Below are positions 1 to 5,240 of a stretch of DNA of 9,135 nucleotides, piece after piece. Each line of letters begins with the position of its first letter. Positions within the stretch are counted from its first letter, which is position 1. This stretch comes from Planctomycetota bacterium. Lineage in GTDB: Bacteria; Planctomycetota; Phycisphaerae; WQYP01. Made by a program: the position numbers and the translations under genes. The stretch spans positions 1 to 9,135 of the forward strand of contig JAJZOA010000022.1 in NCBI GenBank assembly GCA_021852225.1, in the 5' to 3' direction. Under the pieces are notes generated by a model. It ran no database searches. It was not told the DNA's origin and saw nothing but the letters and a program-made list of their open reading frames with translations.

Positions 1-24
1 CGAGAGGGGAACATAATCTCCAAA
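1..24. repeat. 24-bp inverted repeat, copy A (at window edge)
   Basis: The first 24 bases are the exact reverse complement of 2985-3008 inside gmhB. The match stops at base 25 (C here, where G would be needed to continue). In the PAS gene this block encodes the last eight visible residues. It begins precisely where the LOV consensus LQG should appear, but the sequence reads LFG instead. Confidence 0.9.
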
Positions 25-543
25 CAGTATTCGGCAGCCGTGGCCGCGAATTTGCTCTGCGGTAAGGCCGCTCACGCGTGCAAACGCATCGTTCACATAT
101 ACCACAGATAAATTTTCATCACACGCGTCGGCGATAATCACTCCGATTCCCGCCGTGGCCAAGGCTTGACCGATGGTTTCCGGAAGGTCTGCCGATCCGC
201 TGTCGTCGGCGTGGCTCCCATGCAGAATGGCTGCGGGAGTCAGATTCTCCGGTTGGTAATTGGCTCGCTTTCTGGCCCATTTATAAGCTGCGCCCAGGGC
301 GGCAATGGCGGCCACTGCCAGGCAGGCACCCGAAGTGGAATTGATTTTTTCCATCGAATGGAGCAGACTCGTTCCCGGGCCTTTTTGCAGCAAGCCGGTT
401 GCGGTCGCCGCAAGACGAGGTGCGACGCGCGGCGTTGGCCGCGGTTGGTCAACGCCTGGATGAAGATCGGTCGGCGCAATGGCAACCGAGTGTCGAACGG
501 ATTCGCTGTTGGCTTGGTCAGTTGGCTTCACCACAGGTTTCAT
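1..543 (-). CDS. Membrane-anchored PAS/LOV-like sensor protein, 5' part only
   Basis: This gene runs off the left edge; 181 codons are visible and no stop is reached. The ATG at 541-543 has a strong AGGAG ribosome site 5 nt upstream, and an in-frame TAA lies about 24 nt upstream of the ATG. Residues 1-66 are polar, rich in Pro, Thr and Ala, and probably disordered. Residues 71-87 form one hydrophobic segment followed by a KWARKR positive cluster, which suggests a single membrane anchor with the rest in the cytoplasm. Residues about 121-173 match the start of a PAS domain: AGIGVIIADA, then VVYVNDAFARVSGL, then GHGCRIL. The last piece aligns with the LOV motif GRNCRFLQ and keeps Cys170 and Arg171. 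The output domain (kinase, GGDEF or other) lies outside the window, so the function is open beyond sensing. The final 8 codons (F174-S181) fall in a sequence duplicated from gmhB and may not be genuine. Confidence 0.8.
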   Translation of the reverse strand, partial: MKPVVKPTDQANSESVRHSVAIAPTDLHPGVDQPRPTPRVAPRLAATATGLLQKGPGTSLLHSMEKINSTSGACLAVAAIAALGAAYKWARKRANYQPENLTPAAILHGSHADDSGSADLPETIGQALATAGIGVIIADACDENLSVVYVNDAFARVSGLTAEQIRGHGCRILFGDYVPLS

Positions 544-548
544 AATTT

Positions 549-553
549 CTCCT
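549..553 (-). promoter_or_regulatory. Ribosome binding site (AGGAG) of the PAS/LOV-like gene
   Basis: The minus strand reads AGGAG, 5 nt before the ATG at 543. This site fixes the start of the left-edge gene, which is otherwise hard to see because the window shows no stop codon for it. Confidence 0.75.
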
Positions 554-592
554 GGCCATAACAATTAGACTCGCCTCCCACCCGATCGCGGG

Positions 593-609
593 AGCCTGCC
601 TGGCAGGCT
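593..609. repeat. 17-bp inverted repeat (8-bp arms, 1-nt centre)
   Basis: AGCCTGCC at 593-600 is mirrored by GGCAGGCT at 602-609. In RNA it would fold as a 7-bp stem with a 3-nt loop. It lies 50-66 nt upstream of the start codon of the PAS/LOV-like gene, so it would be in its leader. It has no following T-run and is not a terminator. Confidence 0.55.
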
Positions 610-691
610 GCATCCACCGCGTGGCGGGGCTTGCGTACGGAACCTTGTGACAAATTGAGATACGGTCGGCGGGCGGGAAACTGAACAGATA

Positions 692-707
692 GGAGAGAAT
701 TCTCTCC
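692..707. repeat. Perfect 16-bp palindrome
   Basis: GGAGAGAATTCTCTCC is a perfect dyad centred between 699 and 700, in the leader about 150 nt upstream of the PAS/LOV-like start codon. It could be a binding site for a dimeric regulator or a hairpin; the sequence alone does not decide. Confidence 0.55.
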
Positions 708-791
708 CGCGTTCCTTCCCAGGCTTTTAAACCGTTTGCGGAAGCAGTCGGCACGGCCGACGCTGGCAATCCGGTTCGTTTTGATTTACAA

Positions 792-872
792 CACTGGCCC
801 GCCAACTGAAGTATCACACCACCATCCGGGCAGGCCGCCAATGTAGCCGCCGGATGGAGTAAACAACCAGTG
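792..872. repeat. Nested inverted repeats (possible structured leader RNA)
   Basis: The inner arms CCATCCGG (822-829) and CCGGATGG (850-857) form an 8-bp stem with a 20-nt loop. The outer arms CACTGG (792-797) and CCAGTG (867-872) pair around it. Between the inner arms the minus strand carries GGCGGC twice. The nesting suggests an RNA fold or a cruciform; no known family was recognised. Confidence 0.4.
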
Positions 873-887
873 CGATGCTCCATAATG

Positions 888-917
888 ATTATCGGCAATA
901 ATGCTACATAATCACAA
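888..917 (-). promoter_or_regulatory. Candidate sigma-70-like promoter for the PAS/LOV-like gene
   Basis: The minus strand reads TTGTGA (912-917), an 18-nt spacer, then GATAAT (888-893). Position and AT content fit a promoter, giving a leader of roughly 340 nt that would include all the hairpins listed. This rests on a loose consensus match only. Confidence 0.25.
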
Positions 918-1082
918 GCGCGATGGCGGGTGAAAACGCTCAAAAACGACCGAAATAATTTTGCTAAATCGAATTGGCATCACCAACAATCAATTTTATA
1001 AGACGCGGCTATATGTGAATCTTGTAACTTTTTGATTCAGTTTTCGATAAGCCGACAGGTGTGGGCCGCTTTTCCATTTGAT

Positions 1083-1111
1083 CCGGGCCGGTCGAAGTAA
1101 AATTAGCCCGG
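1083..1111 (-). terminator. Weak stem-loop after the thioredoxin-like gene
   Basis: CCGGGC (1083-1088) and GCCCGG (1106-1111) form a 6-bp GC stem with a 17-nt loop, starting about 10 nt after the thioredoxin-like stop codon. No T-run follows on the minus strand, so intrinsic termination here is doubtful. Confidence 0.2.
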
Positions 1112-1120
1112 CGGAAATTG

Positions 1121-1717
1121 TTAAATTTCACCGTGCAGTTTCATCAGTCGCGGGCTTACCAGAAGCATCAGTTGCACACGCTCAAAATGAGTCAGCCATT
1201 CAGCTGTATTGGCGGCCAAAATGTCCGGCGGTGGGGCGACGAGGCCCGTAGCGCATGATGCCCCCTGCAGGGCCGCTGCTTTGGCCCGGTAGGTTGCCAG
1301 CGTCCGTTCCCCGAAACGTTCGCATTCAAACCAGTCCTCGGAAAAGAAGACCAGCACTGGCACGCGCGGCGCTCCACAAATGGAAAGTTCAATGGCCAGC
1401 GCAGTGGCCTGGTCGCCGGCATTGGGATTAAAGGTCTGTTCCCGATTCACAAACCGCAGATCAATGGCGTTGGAAGCCTCTGCAAAGCGTTGAAAAATGG
1501 GGCAGGCGTTTACGCAGTCACCACACCAGACGCCGGCCATGCAAAGGACGTGCATTTTCCGGCGAAATCCGGCCAGCAGGGCGGTTTGCTCGGAAGTCAG
1601 TGAAACCGCGTCGTACACATTCTGCCAGCGGTGCTGTTTTTCCAGGTTGCCGTGCGTTTGCAGGAATTTCTTGTAAGGCTGAGCCATGTTAAAGGCGGAT
1701 TTAAAATCAAATGGCAT
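1121..1717 (-). CDS. Thioredoxin-fold protein with CGDC motif
   Basis: This is a 198-residue protein with no signal peptide or membrane helix, so it is probably cytoplasmic. The central part is a thioredoxin fold: a beta strand (HVLCMAGVW), the redox motif C65-G-D-C68 on the helix start, and V118-P119 (RVPVLVFF), the usual cis-proline before the next strand. It resembles the thioredoxin-like families whose members carry a WCGD motif, often without the second Cys; here both are present. Extra cysteines occur at 59, 72, 113 and 131, plus one further downstream. Likely role: thiol-disulfide exchange, substrate unknown. The start at 1717 is chosen for a GGAGA site 9 nt upstream; the alternative ATG at 1687 has none. 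It lies 30 bp after the amidotransferase gene and probably shares its transcript. It is the last gene of the run. Confidence 0.82.
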   Translation of the reverse strand: MPFDFKSAFNMAQPYKKFLQTHGNLEKQHRWQNVYDAVSLTSEQTALLAGFRRKMHVLCMAGVWCGDCVNACPIFQRFAEASNAIDLRFVNREQTFNPNAGDQATALAIELSICGAPRVPVLVFFSEDWFECERFGERTLATYRAKAAALQGASCATGLVAPPPDILAANTAEWLTHFERVQLMLLVSPRLMKLHGEI

Positions 1718-1747
1718 TGAATCGATTCTCCGGAATACGGGAAATGA

Positions 1748-2506
1748 TTATATACTGGAGTCCGTACCAATTCCGGCGTTGCGTGAAAACTCCTCCGCAG
1801 CCGTTACAAAGGCTTTGAAAAGGCGTCCATGCGGTTCGTCTGAAAGACCTTCCGCGTGCCATTGTACGCCGATCCAGAAGTCCAGCGTAATATCTTCCAC
1901 CGCTTCCACCAGATCGTCGGGCGACGTTGCCGAGGCCAGAAGGCCGTATCCGATGCGGCCAATCGCCTGTCGGTGGCGCGAGTTTACATCCAAAGCATCG
2001 GTTCGGTAGATTTTGCCCAGCCCGGATCCGCCGGCGATTTTCACACGATGCCATGCGTCCCGGCGTTCGGATTCGTCGCTGCTTCCCTTATGCGCGACCG
2101 CCGTCGTCGTGGTCAATTCGGCAATGCTCTGATGCAGCGTGCCGCCTCGCTGAACATTCATCAACTGGCAGCCAAGACAAATACCCAGCACCGGCATGCC
2201 GCGCTGTTCGGCCATGGAAAGCATGGCCAGGTCAAACGCCTGGCGGTGGGCGTCCATTTTTATGGTGGTGGCATGCAGCGGTTGCCCATAAACCGAAGGG
2301 TCAATATCGTCTCCACCGGGAATCAGCAGACCGTGCAGGTGCGCGAGTATTTCCGTGCGCAGTGCCGCATCAGCGGTGTAGGGTAAAAGCACCGGCAGGC
2401 CACCAGCTTTTTCAATTGCCGCCGGATAAAGGTTGGAAAGATCGTAATGAAGGGGGTCAGCTTGCACAGGGCCATGATCCATGGATATACCAATAACAGG
2501 ACGCAT
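1748..2506 (-). CDS. Class I glutamine amidotransferase, peptidase C26 / PuuD-like hydrolase
   Basis: A 252-residue protein, normal in length for the C26 gamma-glutamyl-GABA hydrolase family. Visible motifs: MRPVIGIS at the N-terminus; IPGGDDIDPSVYG (62-74), the family's oxyanion-side GG-D-x-x-P loop; the nucleophile elbow GICLGCQLMNV with Cys110; RGGTLHQ (120-126); RHRQAI; and QWHAE with His217 and Glu219 completing the Cys-His-Glu triad. All catalytic residues are present, so it should hydrolyse a gamma-glutamyl amide bond. PuuD acts in putrescine breakdown, but no other puu genes are seen here, so the substrate is uncertain. The start has an AGGAG site 9 nt upstream (2516-2520). It sits 37 bp after gmhB and 30 bp before the thioredoxin-like gene. 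No signal peptide is seen. Confidence 0.88.
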   Translation of the reverse strand: MRPVIGISMDHGPVQADPLHYDLSNLYPAAIEKAGGLPVLLPYTADAALRTEILAHLHGLLIPGGDDIDPSVYGQPLHATTIKMDAHRQAFDLAMLSMAEQRGMPVLGICLGCQLMNVQRGGTLHQSIAELTTTTAVAHKGSSDESERRDAWHRVKIAGGSGLGKIYRTDALDVNSRHRQAIGRIGYGLLASATSPDDLVEAVEDITLDFWIGVQWHAEGLSDEPHGRLFKAFVTAAEEFSRNAGIGTDSSI

Positions 2507-2543
2507 ACGCAGCTACTCCTGAGAAAATGATTGCCATCATCGC

Positions 2544-3575
2544 CTAGGTGTTTCGCTTATGCAGGTGAAAGGCGATTACAATTCCCTGCACAACAATTGC
2601 GGCGAGAAACCATTCGAGTGATTTAAGCTGCTCTCCGACACGATAAAACCACCACGAATTGCCCATGTTGGCCGCGGCCATTCCCGCCGCCCGAAAAGCG
2701 TCCCAGGCACCCAGTGCCAGAAACGCCAGTACTACCATCTGGCAGACAGTAGCCAGCAATAAGGATAACGAAAAATCTGTCATATTATTGTGTCGGTTCA
2801 GATGGCGAAGCTGCTGAAGCATTTCCTCAAGTAGCGGCTTGATCGTTTCCGGCCGGGGAGTAGCCGCGAATATGCGCGCCGCCACTGCGTCGGCCAGCGC
2901 GCCAGGCTCGGTATTTTCCGCCGGAACAGTGCCCTGAGCTGCTGGAGCGGCCGGTGCGCCATGCGAACTTATCGCAGGTGTTTCTTTGGAGATTATGTTC
3001 CCCTCTCGCAGCACAATCCGGGCCGCATCCGCCAGTGTGCGCACAACAAACCCCGGCGTAACCGCGGGCGCGCTTTCCTGCGGCTGCGGCGGTGATTCCG
3101 GATCACTTAGCAGAATGGTGCGGCAGCCGACCGCGGCCCCCGCCGCGATATCCCGCGGCATATCGCCGATCATCCAGCAGCGGGAAAGGTCCAGCCCGAA
3201 CGTTTCTGCAGCGGCTTTCAGCATGCCCGGTTTGGGCTTTCGCCAATCATGGTCAATGCGGTATTCGGGAACCGTGGCATCCGGATGAAATGGGCAGTAA
3301 TAGCTGGCATCAATATGGGCACCGGCCTGCTCCCGAAGTTGACGGACCATTTCCGCGTTGACGGCTTCCACCGCCGCTTCATCAAACATTCCGCGGGCGA
3401 CACCGCTCTGATTGCTGACCACGATTATCCGGTAGTCCAGGCGGCGCAAAGAGGCTATTGCCGCCGCCGCGCCGGGCAGCAACTTTACTTTCGACGGGTC
3501 CCCCAAGTAACCATCATTGGCAATGATGGTATTGTCCCGATCCAGAAAAATTGCCCGTTCTGCCATTGTGGCCAT
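2544..3575 (-). CDS. gmhB: D-glycero-beta-D-manno-heptose-1,7-bisphosphate 7-phosphatase with C-terminal membrane anchor
   Basis: Residues 1-190 form a HAD-family phosphatase of the GmhB/HisB-N type. D12-x-D14-N-T is the catalytic motif, SNQSGVARG (54-62) is motif II, K113 in RKPKPGM is motif III, and GDMPRD (137-142) is motif IV. It removes the 7-phosphate between the two HldE steps of ADP-heptose synthesis, and its place next to hldE supports this over histidinol-phosphatase. Usual GmhB length is about 190 residues; this protein has 343. The extra part is an Ala/Pro-rich linker (about 198-225), an amphipathic stretch (226-262) and two hydrophobic helices (about 268-290 and 320-338), suggesting tethering to the inner membrane. 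The zinc loop is degenerate: C94 remains, but the positions of E. coli His94, Cys107 and Cys109 are Phe, His and Trp. The start has AGGA 8 nt upstream (3584-3587). It lies 80 bp after hldE. Confidence 0.88.
   Translation of the reverse strand: MATMAERAIFLDRDNTIIANDGYLGDPSKVKLLPGAAAAIASLRRLDYRIIVVSNQSGVARGMFDEAAVEAVNAEMVRQLREQAGAHIDASYYCPFHPDATVPEYRIDHDWRKPKPGMLKAAAETFGLDLSRCWMIGDMPRDIAAGAAVGCRTILLSDPESPPQPQESAPAVTPGFVVRTLADAARIVLREGNIISKETPAISSHGAPAAPAAQGTVPAENTEPGALADAVAARIFAATPRPETIKPLLEEMLQQLRHLNRHNNMTDFSLSLLLATVCQMVVLAFLALGAWDAFRAAGMAAANMGNSWWFYRVGEQLKSLEWFLAAIVVQGIVIAFHLHKRNT
2985..3008. repeat. 24-bp inverted repeat, copy B (inside gmhB)
   Basis: This is the partner of bases 1-24 in opposite orientation. 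It encodes GmhB residues R190-K197 (REGNIISK), at the boundary between the phosphatase domain and the Ala/Pro-rich linker. The surrounding reading frame is continuous and sensible here, so this copy is the likely original. Confidence 0.9.
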
Positions 3576-3655
3576 CCATCCGTTCCTGGAAAGCGTCCGA
3601 TCAAGCCCCGGCTTTCAGTCGGTTCTCAGCCTGTTTCGACAGTCTGACAGTTTCA

Positions 3656-5140
3656 TCACTTCTCCGCAACCTTTTCAATGACCTGTGTAGTGGATCGCCC
3701 CGGAAGAAACGGCGCAAGCGCGACACGGCCGCCGGCTGATTCCACCCATTCGCGGCCCACTACAATCTTATCGGCATAGTCGCTCCCTTTAACCAGCACA
3801 TCCGGGGAAATCGATTGAATCAATTCCAGCGGCGTGTCGGTGTCAAACGCGACCACATAACTGACCGATTCGAGTGCGGACAATACCGATAGCCGGTCCT
3901 GCAATGGGTTCACCGGTCGCGAATGCCCTTTTAGCCTGCGGACTGAAGCATCAGAATTTACGCCAACCACCAGAATGTCCGCCTGAGCGCGGGCGAATTT
4001 CAAGTATTGCACATGCCCCGCATGCAGAATATCAAATACGCCATTGGTAAAGCAAATTCGTTCGCCGGCCTTTTTGCGGGATTTTAGCTCTGAATTCAGT
4101 TCCGCCACAGATCTGATTTTTGAATCACCGCCGCCTTCCAGACGGTGGAGTTCCCCAATCACCTCCCGTCGGGCCAGAGGAACGCATCCAAAGCGTTCCA
4201 CTTCCAGGCCGCCGGCAATATTTCCCAAATCGACCGCCGCACTCCATGAAACTTTGTGGGCCCGCGCCAGCGCGAGCATTGCCAAAACCATGTCGCCGGC
4301 CCCGGTGACATCGTACACGGTGCGGGGCCTTGTGACGTGTAATTGTCCAGGTTCTGTTCCCTGCTGCAGATACATGCCGTCGCGATCCAGAGTTAAAATA
4401 CACGCGTCCAGACTCAGTTGCGCGATCAGCCGTGTGGCCACGGCCGGCGCGTCGGCCGAGTTGCGCATGGGCCGGCCGGCGGCCAGTTGCGCTTCGGCTC
4501 GATTGGGTGTAATGGCCGTGGCCTGCCGGTATCGCCGGTAATCACTTATGGCGGCCGGGTCCACCAGGACTTCGAGTCCTCGTTGGCGCGCCATATCAAT
4601 AATCAATCCGCACAAATCACCGGCAAACAACCCTTTATTATAATCTTCCACGCACACAATAGCATGTTGGGAAAGCTCTGCGTCGATTATTTCCAGCAGG
4701 CGCGACTGCACATTTTCGCCGATCGGTTCGGTTATCTCATGGTCCAGACGCAGCATCTGCTGCTGATGCCGATGTTGTGCCAGACCCACCACGCGGGTCT
4801 TGCTGCTGGTGGGCCGGTTCGGTGCCGTTACAAGCCCAGTAATGGAAACACCCGCTTTGACCAGCAATTCGCCTAGGCGAGTGCCGTTGTCATCATTTCC
4901 GCGAATTCCGACCACCGTCGGCCTGGCTCCAAGTGCGGCGAGGAACAGCGCGACATTTCCCGCTCCGCCTACCCGCTGTTCCCTGTACCGCTCTCGCACC
5001 ACAGGAACCGGCGCTTCAGGTGACAAGCGTTCGGCGTCACCATAAATGTATTGATCTAGAATAAGATCGCCCACAACCAGGATGCGCGGCTGGTTGAAAC
5101 CCTCCAGCATTGTTCGCAGTTCATGTGGCGGATGATGCAT
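3656..5140 (-). CDS. hldE: Bifunctional heptose-7-phosphate kinase / heptose-1-phosphate adenylyltransferase
   Basis: A two-domain enzyme of 494 residues, near the usual 475-490. The N-terminal part is a PfkB/ribokinase-type kinase: ILVVGDLILDQYIYG, RVGGAGNVALFLAALG, TPNRAEAQLAAG, and DVTGAGD with the catalytic Asp. The C-terminal part is a nucleotidyltransferase: FTNGVFDILHAGHVQYL with the HxGH motif, GVNSDASVRRLKG, PDVLVKGSDY and a GRSTTQVIEKV end. It makes heptose 1,7-bisphosphate from the 7-phosphate and, after GmhB acts, transfers AMP from ATP to give ADP-heptose in the cytoplasm. The start is uncertain. ATG at 5140 is chosen; a TTG four codons earlier (5152) is also in frame, and neither has a clear Shine-Dalgarno site. 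Upstream is a 71-83 bp gap with AT-rich sequence, and gmhB follows 80 bp downstream. Both domains look intact. Confidence 0.94.
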   Translation of the reverse strand: MHHPPHELRTMLEGFNQPRILVVGDLILDQYIYGDAERLSPEAPVPVVRERYREQRVGGAGNVALFLAALGARPTVVGIRGNDDNGTRLGELLVKAGVSITGLVTAPNRPTSSKTRVVGLAQHRHQQQMLRLDHEITEPIGENVQSRLLEIIDAELSQHAIVCVEDYNKGLFAGDLCGLIIDMARQRGLEVLVDPAAISDYRRYRQATAITPNRAEAQLAAGRPMRNSADAPAVATRLIAQLSLDACILTLDRDGMYLQQGTEPGQLHVTRPRTVYDVTGAGDMVLAMLALARAHKVSWSAAVDLGNIAGGLEVERFGCVPLARREVIGELHRLEGGGDSKIRSVAELNSELKSRKKAGERICFTNGVFDILHAGHVQYLKFARAQADILVVGVNSDASVRRLKGHSRPVNPLQDRLSVLSALESVSYVVAFDTDTPLELIQSISPDVLVKGSDYADKIVVGREWVESAGGRVALAPFLPGRSTTQVIEKVAEK

Positions 5141-5165
5141 GTGAAAACTCAAGTTTTTATTTAAT

Positions 5166-5187
5166 CAACCGGAACCGGTTCCAATTG
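5166..5187. repeat. Imperfect 22-bp dyad in the hldE leader
   Basis: A core 12-bp palindrome GGAACCGGTTCC (5171-5182) extends to 22 bp with 9 of 11 positions paired. It sits between the AT-rich putative promoter and the hldE start, where an operator would be expected. By rough count, one such imperfect dyad in a window this size could arise by chance. Confidence 0.35.
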
Positions 5188-5240
5188 TATGGCAGAATAT
5201 AATAATCGCTTTTATCAAAAAAGTCACTTCGTTGTGTCAA
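5188..5240 (-). promoter_or_regulatory. Possible internal promoter before hldE
   Basis: This strongly AT-rich patch contrasts with the surrounding coding DNA. The minus strand has a perfect TTGACA (5235-5240, in the end of lpxK), a second -35-like TTGATA (5213-5218), and TATATT/TATTCT further downstream. No pairing has ideal spacing, so the exact promoter is unclear. A promoter here would let hldE-gmhB be transcribed apart from leuS-lpxK. Confidence 0.25.

Larger units (their letters stand above)
544..1120. other. 577-bp non-coding, hairpin-rich region before the PAS/LOV-like gene
   Basis: I find no convincing gene here. A 141-codon minus-strand frame (943-518) overlaps the real gene start in another frame, has no recognisable domain and was rejected. 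The right half (about 880-1070) is AT-rich and fits a promoter zone. The left half is GC-rich and full of inverted repeats: 593-609, 692-707, 747-761 (6-bp stem, 3-nt loop) and the nested pair 792-872. As all flanking genes read leftward, this stretch holds the 3' end of the upstream operon and a long leader for the PAS/LOV-like gene. I could not match it to a known riboswitch by eye. Confidence 0.6.

Noticed and set aside
560..660. c-di-GMP-I (GEMM) riboswitch, suggested by CACAAGG and ACGCAAGCC on the minus strand
   Set aside because: The conserved GCAAACC, GNRA-loop helix and second helix with its receptor are not present in the right order.
721..860. Cobalamin riboswitch, suggested by GGGAAGGAACGCGGG-like sequence on the minus strand
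   Set aside because: No B12 box and none of the expected core order could be found.
518..943. 141-codon open frame on the minus strand in the intergenic region
   Set aside because: It overlaps the well-supported start of the PAS/LOV-like gene in a different frame, shows no domain or plausible composition, and covers the hairpin-rich leader.
3624..3650. Small CTGT-TTCG-ACAG hairpin between hldE and gmhB as a terminator
   Set aside because: The stem has only 4 bp, there is no T-run, and gmhB follows closely with a good ribosome site.
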